Source: Verpa conica
Lineage: Eukaryota > Ascomycota > Pezizomycetes > Pezizales > Morchellaceae
NCBI GenBank assembly: GCA_033030425.1
Contig: JAUFSD010000014.1
Coordinates: 1,364,001 to 1,428,000, forward strand
Direction: 5' to 3'
DNA length: 64,000 nucleotides
Under the pieces are notes generated by a model. The model searched no databases. It had not been told where the DNA came from and worked only from the letters and a program-made list of their open reading frames with translations. Numbering within the stretch: the stretch's first letter is position 1; each line of letters starts with the position of its first letter. Positions 34,630 through 48,437 of the stretch are shown piece after piece. A program made the position numbers and the translations under genes.

Positions 34630-37600
34630 AGATAACTGAATAACTGGGGTTGAATGAGGGTCTTTAGCTATGGTGACTGGAAAGTGGATCCCAAGTGAGA
34701 ATAGTTGATAAGAATGAGGAGTTGGAAGGCGGGGGGCCTGGGGTTATGATACCTAAGCCTAGATGCGCCTAGACTAGGCGATTTATGGTCTAGTGTATTG
34801 CCAGCTCCTTGCGCTGCTTTATACAAGTCACAAATTGTTGCCAGTCTAGTGAATTTCTATGGTTTTGATAGGGGGTTCTTTGTGGCTAGTCGTAGTTTCA
34901 ATTCGTTCTGTCTTAGACAGAATCGGAAAACAGGATTAAACTCTATGAGCTCATGGCAGGCCGCGAAATAGGCTCCTAGATAGACATAATCCATATCACA
35001 GAAAATTAGAGCATAAGAACAATCTATTGTAAGGAGAGAATGTGAGGCTGGCAAAGCATATGGATGCATTAGGAGCGAAGGAGGCTAGGAAGTTTTGTTA
35101 AGAGTAGAGCTTGTAATTTCATAGCCGTAGGTCACGTGCTTGTAATACAGAGCTAGCTAGAATTCTCCCGCAGGGCTACATTTACATATAGGTACTACTT
35201 TCCATACAGACACATTATTCGTAATCTAATTCCAATCTAAAGGGAAATCAATACTCCGGGCTCTACTACCAGAATTATATTCAGAATCATTTCAAGAATC
35301 GAAATGTTTATACCAGTACCGAGGATTAACAAAAAAACACGTGAAGAGCATACTAATATACTTGTGGCTATATTTCCGACAAAAGGGTCCCACTATTGGA
35401 ACGTGTTAACCGGTGCACGCATGCCGGTAAACATGCACCAAGAACCCGGGGCCTTGAGTTTGCCCTAGGGGGAAGTTGCCGCTTATCTACCATCGACCAA
35501 ACGCTATCAAAAAGCACAAAACCGATCTATTAAGCGGTGGATGTCTGCACACGCCTCAAAAAACACAATAATACATGTATACCTGCGGCAAAGCGCTAGA
35601 GTGCATATAGAATGAATGGCGTTATCTTTGACGAGAAGCCCACCCCCCTCGTAACTACATGCATGCATATCCACCTCAGGAATGACTTGCATTAAACGCG
35701 TCGGCTAATTTGCTTTTCTTGCGAGCAGCCATGCATACCCCCCTCTCTCTTCCTCTCTCAAAAGAGCCCCAGGCAGCGGCTAATTGCTGATTCCTAACAC
35801 GCGTGTATGAGTGATATTTTGTGATGCTTATCCTCTATGCCTACATGTCCTCATAGCTAGGTTATGAGAGAAGCCTACTGAAAGAAATATATGAGAGAGT
35901 TGGCTAAGGTTTATTCTGTCGGGATTATTGGCAGCAAGCACAGTACTGTTCTCCCCTGGTCTAACTATTATGTAGAGCCTTGCCGAAGCAAATTGTTCCA
36001 AAAATACTAAAAAGAAGGCGCTATAACGCTAATAAAAGGCAACAATATCCTAGACCTAGGTTATGTCTAAGGCTTTTTATGGAGTTTTATTGTTTAGCAC
36101 AAAACTACCTTAATCCTTCCCCATAGTGATCATGCTACCCAGCTAACCCAGCCCATACAAAACGAAATGTATCTTCCTAGACTCTCTCTTCATGTGCCAC
36201 TGAGAGCGCCTATCGATATACTAGTTGACTAAGTGAAATTGGTACCGCCTACCAGGCGTTTGGGAAGATTTGGATCTAGAAGAATGGAACTCTATATAAA
36301 TTGTGGGCCGAACAGTAAGGTTATCCGGTGGACGGACAAGGCCCCATGATGCCTCATTTTTTTCTAGAAATAAACGATTAAAAGCTCCGAGCCCAGAAGA
36401 AGGCTGGAAAGTAGCTAGCTGCTGTGCATGCGCCTGCGCCAGTGTTATCTCGTGGCCATGTTACGTATTTAGTATGTTTCTTAATGGCGTCATTCTTAAT
36501 ATTTGCCGCCCGAGCACATTGCGCATAGCATGGCCCAGTCCATTTAAATTTATGATTTATGAATTCACGGGCCATTGTTCAATCCCTCTGCCAGCATCAA
36601 CTGTGTCATAGTGATCTTGGTTCTTCAAATATAGTATTAAGCTATTATATAAACTCTAGACATATACAAAAAAAATTATAAACGAGGCTAGAAGATAAAA
36701 AGGAGAGGGAGAGAGAGACAGAATCCTGGAGTAAAAATATTCTCGTATTTTTTTTTCTTTCTGGGTTCCCCCTTTTTGACAGGCGGCACAGGCGCTGCGC
36801 AATTGGCCATTGTTACACCAGCGGATCAATGGAGTTCTTCTGCTTGTCATTGGTGGAGCTTAGCCGACAGCACCGCCAATGATCCCTATACCGTCCTGAA
36901 AATCCCGCCATACAACATCACCCCTCACAGGTGCTCGATCAACCTATCTCATTTTGGTCAAGGAGCGTAGTCCCCTTTGTGTATCTCCTGGTAAAACAAT
37001 ACACCTGACCTCTCCCCCCCGAGCAGAATCTTTAAAAAGATGTCAAAGCTCTCGGACCATGGCCTAGCTAGGCTACATTGCATTAGATGATTAACCACTG
37101 GAATTCGTCTACCGAGTAATGGGGACAGAATTCACTGCTTCGATAAAAGATGACTATCTATACTTTATGCGCATCCGCGGCGGGTGAGAAGAACTTGGAA
37201 ATACAAGTTACAGAAGCACGCGTTGGGCCGCAGAAATAGGTGAAACAGCTATCAGTAAAAGCCAAGCCCATTTTTACTGCACAGAGTAGCATACCTATAG
37301 TCGGTCATCAACCGTTTCTTTCTCATAGAGGGGTCATTTTCACTCACCTAGATCCCGGCTTGTAATATTGGGATATCTGCCCGCAATTGCTCTTTATATG
37401 ATCTCATCCTTAAACCCGTGGTAGACCGAGAGTGAGAATTGCCTATTCTTACTGTAAATATAGTTAGGACTAGTTGAAGCTGTCACTTACTGTGATTCAT
37501 AGCCTCCCATGATTGTATTGAAGCGGTATCACAAAGTACTACGACTGCAAGTCTAATTATATGAGAATGAGATTTGAGCTATGGCAGTGGAACCTACGTA

Positions 37601-40600
37601 TTGAGGCAAGCGCATATGTATACACCCTTGTCTTTTGCTGTATGTGTTTCGTGATAGCTCACTTGGGCGTTCTTTCCAAGAGCGGGGATGCAAGCGCAGG
37701 CGCGGTAAGACGCCCGCCATTTAACGCTTACCATAGTGCTGGATCTAAATCAGTAATTGGCAATAGAGCCCACCCCCACAAAGATTCTGTACATGTAGAG
37801 CAAGGCCGATTCACACGCGACCCCCCATTGTCCCTAAGTTTTCTTCTTTCCTTTTTCTTTCCTTTCTTTCCGTTATACATCACATAGGAATATACACAAG
37901 GCGGCAAACAGCCTCTCTATCGGTGATAATCAGCCGCGATACGTATTATAACTACTACGATTAGGGATAAGTGCGCTGTGGAGCGACTTTTTACAAGCGG
38001 CGGAAGCATCCGGTGAGCGCAAACTGTGATATTATACGCGCCACATACGTTACCTAGGCTGTGTTAAACGACATTCCAACAGGGTTGCATAATATATACC
38101 CATCTGGCCAAAGAGACAAAATTCGTATGCATATTGGTGGAATTCTACCAGTAAATAGCTTACTGACACCTAAATCTAGGGCGTATGTGGCGGTAAACAA
38201 CAATCTGTTCTTTTTTTCTTTTCAGCGGAAGGCGCAAGAGGTATAGCTACCTACCTTAAGCTCCACGAGCTAGACCCTTATATATTACCTAGAGCTCGTC
38301 CTTTCAGAATAGAGTTTTCCCTTAAAGATCAACATAACGAGAAACGCACACGGAGCAGTGTCACTAATATAGCAACCCCTCGTGAGCACCCAATAGCTGA
38401 CTCTCTTTTGTAAACCACATAAGTTGATTCGAGCAATGGTCTCTAGATCTCTCTATTCACCTAACCACCTTTCTTAGGCGCTCTAGATTAGTGATTAGAT
38501 CCGCTTAGAGGTCTCTGCTTCATAACAAAGATATTAATCTCAGCTTACTTATACTCGTATTCGTATTATATCATGATTAGTACACTTTATACCATATGGT
38601 TAGTTGATTTCCCACAAGACTATGAGAAAGAAAAGGAGTATATTAACCTACTGGTTATTTATTTAAACTCTAGGGATCGTTAGACAGGATCGATAACTCA
38701 TAATCTCTTCGTTCAGAACCTTTACCTTGAGATGTTAATTACAGCAACCTAATGCCAGAAATCTCGATCGATTAAGATAGCAAAGACCTTATATATACGT
38801 ATGCCATATAGCTAGAACTAGTGGAAGTATCATACTAGTACTCATCATAATAGAGGAGCTGACTTTATATACGACATCATTTAGGCTCTAGAGGTTTATT
38901 AATCTTAAGCCTAACTAGATCAATAAGTTCTTCGTCATAGATAGCTTATATAAGTGCCAGCCCCCTCAGAGGTCAAGGAGTCACAATATTATGCACGAAA
39001 TCATCATCAACCCACTCCTTAGGAAGCTACCATAGCCAATCGTGTCCAATAACACCACTCTCGCACCGGGTCAAAAACTAGCATACTTACATCTAGTTTT
39101 TAATAGCTCTCGGCGTATATACCTAATTAGTAAATCTACCACAAGGCTCCTCCATACCTCCTGATAGAAGTGATGGGGGATATGTGGCTATGGTTTAATT
39201 TTCTTTGGAAATTGAAAGGGTTTATGGGCTAATGCATTAGGTTTGTTGAGTCATTATTTCTGATAACCAATAGTTTTCATCCCATTACAAAAGTCAAATG
39301 GCCTAAAGAATGCCCAAATCCGAAGGCTTTTACATATCAGATACATCTAGATCGCCGGTCACCTCTCGAGTCATAGACCCGGAGAAGAACTAAATATTGT
39401 CACTGATGACATTTCCTAGTTTGGCAGTTTTCTTTTTTCGAAGTTTAGACCATGATACCAAGGCTGACTTTGGGGAGGGGGAGGTTCGATTCGACACCAT
39501 TCTTGATATAAAGACTTGGCTAACTAATGAAGCATAATGTCTAGTTTGGGGGCGATCCAAACAGGGTTCTAGAAACCGAGGGGCCCCCGGTAGTATGAGC
39601 TTAATGCAAGCGGACTTTTCACCTCAAGTCCTCGTAGCTTGGTTAATTATTCGGCTATTTGCGCTTACCATACCCCCCTAACGCTAGTATCAAATAGTAC
39701 CAATAATCCGAATGTTTTATAGGCCTAGGTCAACAACCGGTAATAGTACGAAGATGAGGCCTTAATAGCCGATTTCATTCCTTAGGATTACACTAATCAC
39801 CGGAGCCATTAATCTTGTGGAGTATTGGTTATAGGAGTATGGTCTTATGGTGCAAGGGTACGTTTCTAGAGGGTGGTTGAAGGAGATCTACCCCGGTGGT
39901 GCTCACAGCTATGGCATCTAGAAACGTGAGAGTGGCTCAACCTCTGACATGCTTCTAGACGAAACCGGTTCAACGGCATTCCAGATCATTGCTTTGGTGT
40001 GCGCTCAAGCCAGAACTCTGCTTGCCTGTTCTCAAGTTCACAAACGTAGAGAGAGAAAAAAAACGCGGTAGGAGAGGGTAAAACACCCGATGTCAGCAGC
40101 GAGCACGTTCCACACCGGAGAAGAAGAAATCTTCAGGATCTACCGAGATGCCATGCAGTGAGACAAGCAAAACCCGGAAACCACGAATCTTAAAAAAGCA
40201 AGAGGAGCCACATATTTGCCTCTTGGAGAAAGAGTGGCGCAACAGCAAAAAAAAAGACTTGGATCTTGTGTGACGTCGCCTTGCGCAATTTTGCTCTCGG
40301 TTGATCTTGCGGACCCTGAGCTTGTTTTAGATCGGGGTTGTCTTTCGCTTATCTCACCATCTCGAACTCTGTCCAGCCTTATCCGGAAGTAATCCCCCCC
40401 AAGCCACACTGTGGGACGAATGGGCTTTGACTCTTATATGGTCGAGGCCCCGCGATGTTATAAATCTCAGAGTAATTGTAATCATGATAATCCTCCTTCA
40501 CCGGCATGAGGCTCTACAGTTAACCCCACTCCCCCCCCACCCCAGGTGCACCAAAATATTTAGGGCTGTTCAGGGCAAAAAGAAATCGGTCCTTCGCCAA

Positions 40601-43149
40601 TCTCCGAGGTCCAGATCGTATGCCGGATTCTCTTGTTAGTAATAGCAGATGAGAGTGTCACATGGCATTTCTTGAAAAGTCCCAAAGTCTAGGGGAAAGA
40701 GGATTTCTTGCGGATTAAACCGGCTTTATATTTATTCTTGCTATAGCCATGATATAGTCATCGCTGACACAGCACTAATAATAGCCTATCAACCCTTACT
40801 ATCTTATCAGATCCTAACTATTTTGGGCGTTACCTTGACAGATGGAGCCTCAACGGTTTTCTCTCGGGGTACTGTTCCAGAGGTTACACAATTGGCATCT
40901 CAGGTACCAAGATCTAGTTTATTTTCAAAGTCTTAAACCTTCCCCTGCGTCTAAACTCCTTCCTACAATTTCGCTAATATAACCTTCCTGTGCCACAGCG
41001 TGGATGCCTACCAGCCTCCCCACTCTCTTCCATATTTGGGAGGTGGTTGAGCATCCTAAACTAGATCATACACAACCAAAACCATCCTAATTCTTATCAA
41101 GTGACCTGAAAATATCTACTGGAATGTTCGCGGAAGGTGAGTAAGGCACTACCAGCTTATATTATCTCTAATTTCCAGGCAACAATGGTGAATGACTGGA
41201 CACTCAGCTTTAGACCATTAGATGGACAGGTAAAGACGTTTATTGATGTCATAGATCTCAGCTGGCACTTAAGGCCTATCGATCTTTAAAACGTTTCGGT
41301 CACAGTTCTGTGTCATAAGTCTCAGCTAGTAACAGTAGCTACATCTGTTTGCACGAATTCTCTAATGTCATTGAGAACCAGCCGTTCAGTTGATCGGGTC
41401 ACTAGGTATCGATACCTTCATTTCATTTTTCGTTTAGGCAGAGAGAGAAACAGGACCTGCGTGTATTTATCCTGGATCTTGGAGGCTCAGTCAACCCCAT
41501 GACTTACCCCCCTACACCCACGCGACTTAACAGATAAATTCAATTTTAGGCTTCAACTAAACAAACGGCTGTAAGGGGCAGTCCTTTTATATGATTGGCT
41601 TCTATTGACTGAGTTACTAGGCTCGGTGGCGATAGCTTACGGCTGACATACCATGCATCCACTCGATTCAAAGTGCGTACACGCAGATTGGACCCTATAC
41701 ATCGAAGAGATCCCCCTACCCCCGCTAGGTGCCTCAAGATAGGAAGACGTCAAGAACTATTGTTCTTCCGTTCACTTTCCTCGAAACTTGTGTCCGACTC
41801 AAGTCTTTTAAGTCGTGCGGGACGCAAGAGTCCATCTAGCGGGGTAGTCCCTGGGAGCGGTTATTTTTGGCGATCGTCTGAGGGCGCGTAAGTGAGGGCG
41901 GCTGTGCGCCACACAAAGCACAGGACCCTCAGTACATTCTTGAACAAAAAAAAAAAAAAGCCATTATGCTAGAAAACAGAAAACGATTCTATACAGTGTG
42001 GCTTTAGAACGGCTCTTGGTTTATTTACTGCTTTACTACTGATATCCAAGGCTAACTGGAACATCCGGACATTCCAATTTGCGTGAGTTGTATACTACCC
42101 GAAACAATCAACCACCGAGACTACGTTCGACCCCGCCACAAAAAGTCGTCTAATTCTAGAGCTTATTGTTAAGGACCCAACGCATGAACCTCCTTTACTA
42201 GTTGGCCCCCTCCGGTATCACCTTGGCTTCCACGCTCCCACATTTCTACCACCACCTCCACCCCCACCTCCACTTTTCTCGTTACCCAAAAGAGAAAACG
42301 AGGCGCACCCTAGGTACCAGAGGGGTAACTCTAGTAGTACCTTTGGCCCATGGCTAGATAGCGATCACCTTGGAGGTCGGTGAAATTAGGAGGAAATCAG
42401 GAGGAGGCTTGGCAAAAATTATCACAGCCTACCGTGGCGGGGGGGGAGGAGGTCAGATTTCAAGGGCCTTCAACTTTAAGCTAAACTATATTGACGATAT
42501 GTGGAGAGTCCTAATTGCCCATTCAGTAGCTGACCTCTTTTAGATATACCACAATACCTTACAGTTTGGTAAGCTGGTAGCGCAATTCAATCCCTGGGGT
42601 AAATCTCCGGCTACTCTAGCATATCTATATGAATTGCTTCTTAAACTTACCTCCCGGTCATGACCACCTGAGTTAGCCTCGCACTTGGGGTCAAATCTCA
42701 GGATTATTGCCTTATACCCTCGGAGCAAAGCTATAATGGAACATGGACTGCAAAGCCTGGGGTGCGGCGGAGCCCCCATAGAAGCATTCTGTGAGCTTCT
42801 GATAGAAAGAAAAAGAAAAAAGAAAAAAGAAAGTGGGACACAAAACGACAGGCAAGGCGTAGCAATCTCCCTATTGGGAGCTTCTACCTCACGGGTCTCG
42901 CAAAAGCAACACTTCCTAGTCGGTGATCTACCGTACCATGATGTCGGTACATTAGCTATGGCTGTTAATTCTAAGAGCCTAGGCTTCAAATGGATTTTTT
43001 TTGACAGTGACCGTTTCCGCGCTTAAAGCCATCAGCTCTCGCTGTCTCCTAGCAATATCATACTCACAGCATCCAGTATTTAAACAGACGCCGTTTCCGC
43101 CAACTCCGCGCTTCTCTCTATCACAGAATCAACAATCCCTTCGACATCA
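34630..43149. other. Gene desert of about 8.5 kb
   Basis: No open frame with recognisable similarity and no splice-linked chain of frames. The stretch is mostly AT-rich with islands of balanced composition at about 36300-36620, 40040-40420 and 42550-43000, each with purine or A runs. A short pyrimidine repeat lies near 37840 (TTCCTTT units). No tRNA or rRNA could be supported. The islands may be remnants of mobile elements or non-coding transcripts, but nothing in them identifies an element class. Confidence 0.4.
43077..43084 (+). promoter_or_regulatory. TATA-like element of the small Cys-rich gene
   Basis: TATTTAAA about 180 nt upstream of the ATG at 43261, followed by a pyrimidine-rich leader, a common fungal promoter arrangement. 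Confidence 0.35.
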
Positions 43150-43181
43150 CTGCTACTGCTACTGCTACTGCTACTGCTACT
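43150..43181 (+). repeat. CTGCTA microsatellite in the presumed leader
   Basis: About five tandem CTGCTA units, followed by ACTACCACCTCAGACTA-type short direct repeats to about 43225. It probably lies in the 5' untranslated leader of the gene at 43261. Confidence 0.75.
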
Positions 43182-43260
43182 ATCACTACCACCTCAGACT
43201 ACCACTATTACTACCACCTCAGACTTCTCATATTTGCTCTCAACATCTACATCTTTCATC

Positions 43261-43686
43261 ATGTGTCACTTTAAAGTTATCAAGTATACCGGCTGCGGTT
43301 GTGAGCTCAAGTTTGTCATATCTTGCTGCTCTCAAGGTGACGGCACTGGCAATTGCAGCGGTGTTTCTGCATACGAGAGAACCATCAGAGCCGGTATCTG
43401 CGGGCGGTCCAATTGCAGCTACTACGAGACCCAACGCACCAACGGGAGATGGAGCTTCGAGAACTCCGGCACAACAACCACAGACTACCCAATGTATTCC
43501 AATATCAACAGCCTACACCCAAAGGCCCCTGCTTCATCCCCAAGACCGGTCCCCGATTTCCCAGCACCCAATTCACCAAACCCACATCTATACGATACCA
43601 GGGATTGCTGCAACTCTTACCCATTGAACCCATACTCCATTACCAAGGACTATGCCGATTGCGATATTCAACCAGAGTTTGAGTGA
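43261..43686 (+). CDS. Small Cys-rich hypothetical protein
   Basis: Single-exon frame of 141 aa starting MCHFKVIKYTGCGCELKF. I chose this ATG over an upstream in-frame one at 43234 because MCxxxVxxYxxCGC-type starts are common among short uncharacterised fungal proteins. There are about eleven Cys, clustered in the first 55 residues (CGC, SCCS, NCSG, ICGRSNC), suggesting a compact metal-binding or disulfide-stabilised head. A Pro-rich middle follows (APASSPRPVPDFPAPNSP), then a short tail with DCCNSY. There is no signal peptide or membrane helix. A TATA-like element, a microsatellite leader and a T-rich 3' flank support a real transcription unit. Function unknown. Confidence 0.65.
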   Translation: MCHFKVIKYTGCGCELKFVISCCSQGDGTGNCSGVSAYERTIRAGICGRSNCSYYETQRTNGRWSFENSGTTTTDYPMYSNINSLHPKAPASSPRPVPDFPAPNSPNPHLYDTRDCCNSYPLNPYSITKDYADCDIQPEFE

Positions 43687-44390
43687 TTTCAATCGACTCC
43701 TCCCCCCTTACAGATGACCTAGTCTGGGCAATCGGCTGAGCTACACCGGATTCCCATGGCTTTTTATCTATCATGACTCATGGTCAGATGATTGCTCTAC
43801 TTTTGCTTTCTCTTGGTTTCTTTTAGTTTCTTTTACTTCGGTTTTAACCTGGTGTTATCATTTCTCGATGTATTACTACCTAGTATAATTTGGCGTTTTC
43901 TTTGTTTTTGTTTTTTGTTTTTTTAGACGGATAGATGGGTGGTTAGATGGTTAGACGGTTAGACAGGTGGACGATGGACGGTATACGATAGACAGCTAGA
44001 TGGATAGGTTTTTTGTTTTCGGGGGAGTACTTGGTCTTGGCGGTTACTTTGTAACGGTTTTTTTTTTTATGCTATTATTTCGTTCTCTTACGCAGACTGG
44101 TTTTTTAGTTTAGATTTCAATTTGAATTTGAATTTTATTTTATTCTTAAACTCTTACTCACCTTCTATGACCCCCCAAGACCATAAGAACACTAGCCAGA
44201 CGTCGTTAAAACTAGCGTGATAGAAAAATCATATACACGGGCTGCAATTGGTCACTCGTCATAGCTCCTAGTATTAGAGTTCGCCGCGCAAGGCGGAAAG
44301 CATGCCTGAAGCTATGGCTGAAAAACAGGTGATAGGATCTGGAAGCATTATTCTGGCGCTAGTGCGGTAGAGTCCCCCCAGCTCTTACAG

Positions 44391-44408
44391 CAGGCAGGCA
44401 GGCAGGCA
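44391..44408. repeat. GCAG microsatellite
   Basis: Four tandem CAGG/GCAG units in a non-coding spacer. Confidence 0.8.
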
Positions 44409-47400
44409 ACAGAAACGAGAACTGCGGCATTGTGGCGCGTTGGAGCAATGTGACGCTGGCGCTTGATTTAGATACGCGAAATTAGGGCTGTGTTGCCGAT
44501 TCTTTGCCGATGCCGCGATGTAGGTTACAGTTAGCCGGCGGGTATTCTACAGCACGGCCCGAGCGATGGGTTGAGGCTCTGCGCCTTGGCGTAAATGGCA
44601 CAGAGAAAAAGGGAGAAAAAAACATCCAACACCGGAGTGGGAGAGTGAAATAATCCTCACAGAACGCCAGAGTACTATGCGCTTGCGCTAAACGGTGGTA
44701 AAAAAAACCAACAATACAAGATTCACGCATAATAAACACTACAGCGAGCAAAGGCATGATATGAGGATTTCTCTCTCTCCGGTGTCATGTTATCTGGACT
44801 GCTCAAGGCTTTGGGGCTCAACCTCACACCATCACTACCTCCTCATCTTCCTCATCCTCCTCATCCTACTCCCTTCCATTCCTGGTTTTTTTGCCGTCAG
44901 GTTCGCCTGAAACTCATTAACCTTAGGCGCGTTCTTGGTTTCCGTTGTTTATTGGTTGGGGGATCTCTTGTGCTTCTAGATCGAAAAGCTTGGCAAGACG
45001 TCGAGTGATATCAAAAGCACCGACGCTTGCAGTGGCACGGGGAATACAAACATGCCTTAATATCTTTCGGAGCCGTCAACAGTTTTCGGTGTATGTTTTA
45101 ACGAAGACAGAAACCGGCACCTCAGCTTCCACTCATGATCATGCAGGTATTGTATAGTTCTTTTTTTTCCCCTCTCTTGTTACTTTGTAAGTTGACCAAG
45201 TTGATAAAGTTCTATCCATAAACTAAAATACCAAATAGGTTTCATAGTTAATACCCCTTACATCAGGCAAACATACACTATTCACTAACGGGAGGTTAAT
45301 GGTGTAATTGTAGAAAGTTCTGGAATTCTCTTGACCAAACGCCCTCCATAGCTCTAATTAATTTGTCTGCCTCAACTCAAGGCAAAAGGGTTTTCAGCTT
45401 CCTTAAAACCTGTTGACGTCAAATGACGTGGGGGTTGTAGATATTAGGCGAACGAAAAAGAAATGTTACACAAAATTAAAGAGATGCTCGATCGGTGGAT
45501 ACGCCAATCTTGCATAACAGCCACCCTTAATCAGCCGAGGGGTTGTGATACAAACGCCTTATCCATTGGGGGGGACCCATCAGCTTAGGTATATAACGGT
45601 TATGGGTACCTCATCGCTCTCAAATTCCTGGACAGCGACCACATAGGTACATCGGTCGCAATTCCTTGAAAAGGTTTAGAGAACAAAAGATTAAAAAGGA
45701 GAGGGGGGGAATACGATCTTTCTGATATGCGTTTAAGACACCAACAAAATACCCATCGTGCGTTTTCCTTAGAGGCGCTTAACCGCATTGAGCGACGAAA
45801 TTAATGCAAACGATGTACCTCGCCCCCCCCCAACGCGAGCTTATCGAACTACAGTCCCAAGAATGAAATACCAAAGAGCCGCGCTGTGAGTCATCGGCCC
45901 TCTAGGAAATTCTACCATTCCGCTAGTAAGGCGTAGGTTACGCTGAAGCTCAGGAGTTTTTTGGTCAGCCGTTACTTCACTTAGTGAGCAAGATACATAT
46001 TGTGGCTTATTGAGATCGCAAATGACGTCTCCTTATCGATATATTCGTTGCGCGCACTGGCATCCGACCCGGTGGGCTAGTGGGGTAGTGAGAGAAGCGG
46101 GGAATAAGCGCAGCCGCAACCTGGAGCTTTTTTGTCAAAGTAATATCGTCAAGTTTAAACGAAACTCCGTGGCCGTGCCACCCACCCGTATGATTGGTTC
46201 ACCGATTATATAGGCATTGAAGGAGGGGGGATGAGTATCATTTGGCGAGAAGATCGAGAGGTGCTTCGTTACGGCCTGCCGCGCGCCATTGGCGACAGCA
46301 CGGGCTATCCAAAGTGAAAAAGCCACAGTACCGTTACGGTTATAAAAAGACTACCACGGAGTAGCAGCTATCTCCAGGGAATCCTGATTGGTGCTTAAAG
46401 CCGTTTGGCGAAGTTTCGCTTGACCCTATTGCGGCTATAATTCAAAACAGGGCAAATCGCAAGGCAAGTCTTGCACGTATAGAGTAACGCCCCCCCCAAT
46501 AATTGTAAATACCCGGGTAACCGTCGTTTTGGATACGTACAGAAGCCCCTTGCCCGTGACTCCCATCGTCTCCCAGCTGCGCAAATGCACCTCCAGAAAA
46601 CTGGAAGTAGGCAAAAATACCTGAGCTCATGGTAGCCTGGGCTAGAGGTAATTTCACTAGTGAGCAAGCTACACCTACCGACTGGTGAGAACGAGTCCTA
46701 CATGCCCAATTTTGCTTGCCTGCTGCACCCCCCCCCCGTGAGAATACGCAAATGTACGATTAATTACTAAACTAAAAAATATTGTAAGAGTCATTCGAGA
46801 AATTGCCCAAATCTTTCCAGGTTACCGTCAGGTCGTAAATTACAGTTTGAGCCTCAAAGGATGATGTGAGATTGTCACCGTTTTTGTGGTACCTACCGGA
46901 TATTATGGATACATGGCCACGGGATTTCACTGCGTCCCAAGATCTCAATGATGGGCAACAAAACTCCGTTTTTTTTTTTTCTTTCTTGGAACCTGTACCC
47001 CGCCCCCCCGGATAATCCAAGCGTTACCTCAAATGGATCGACTTCCGATCAACAGATCTTTTGCATGACGGTGCGGCTGGAGTGGTTCTACTTTAACCTG
47101 TCTCCATTCCTAGTCGGCTTTGTTTTTTGCAGGAGTTTTTAAGTCACGGGCCACATGGTGTAGACCAGGACCTCGGGGCCCATCATTCGGGTTAGGTTGG
47201 GCTCCAGGCTCCCGGGTTTTGGGAAGTCTACCAATACGTACCGAAAATGAGCAATGACAGCGCCCCAACAAAACAATTATGCCTTTTTTTCCCCCATTCC
47301 AATGAGCCCCCCCATCTGTTGGATAAATCGACAAATATAGAGAAAACTAGGAGAAATACCTACATGTAGTTAGGGGAAGAATTGAGGGGGGAAAGTAATC

Positions 47401-48411
47401 TTGCCTTGTCTTTATCACCTGATTGAGCTGAGGGGGTTACGGGTATTTTGATTCTAGAAACCTTTGAACCTTCTATAGAAACAATTTTAACATCCTGTGC
47501 CGTGATTATTAAATAATGTTTATTTTTTTATCAGTAAGATCAACAAGGCTCAAATAGGTGGTTTCACTGAGAAGCACAAAATCTGAGACTAGATAGATTC
47601 TCCGAGATCTAAATACAATTAATCCGAGTGTATTTTGTAGGAAAGATTTGCAGTACCAACAGTGCGACATTATCAATTATGAGATGACAACCCTGGCTAG
47701 AGACCCAGATTGCCTAACTTACGCACAAGCCACATACTTACATATCCACCACTAGTGCCATGCATGGCCACTGAATAATATTATACTCTCGGTGTTTTCT
47801 CCCCTTTCAATTGATGACCTTGGCTTATCGTTTATAGAACTATTCTTATACTCCCCAAAATTACAATACTTAGTACCGAGTTTCTATCTTTTTTTGGGGG
47901 GGCTTGGATCTAGCTAAAGATACCTGCGGGTGATTCTATATGGTGGTTATTCCAGGCAAAACTAACGTACGCCAGCTATATAGATATAGTTAATAAACTA
48001 GCTTCCTAGGCACGTACCCTATTCATTAAGCCGAGGCAAAAAAACCTTCAAAATAGACGAGAGTAGCAACTTTCAACTGACCAACCAGTAGTTTACCTCG
48101 CTCTCATGCAATATGTCTTGATGCGGCACAGAATCTTGAAATCTCGTAGGGCGCATCATAGAGGCTGGTTAAAGAGGCTGGTTATAGAGGCTGCAAGTTT
48201 TTTTTTTTTCCCCTTCTAAAACGGTTAAACTGTGGCAAAGGACGGCAGGGTAAATCCACCTTACTTCGGGCACGGTCTGGTCCTCGGGATTCTATCTAAA
48301 TTTCACGGCGCAGGGTTTCAAATCGTACCGGCTTTAACGGGCTTCGTGAATACGCGCTCCACTGGAACAAGCCGAGTAAGGGGAGAGAAAAAATAAAAAA
48401 AAGCCTTGAAG

Positions 48412-48437
48412 AAAAATAAAATAAAATAAAATAAAAG
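48412..48437. repeat. AAAAT microsatellite
   Basis: Five tandem AAAAT units in a non-coding spacer. Confidence 0.8.

Noticed and set aside
39440..39520. Possible tRNA B-box (GGTTCGATTCGA)
   Set aside because: No A-box, no acceptor-stem pairing and no anticodon arm at the right spacing.
40140..40409. 89-codon minus-strand frame in the desert
   Set aside because: No recognisable motif, no splice-linked neighbour and skewed composition.
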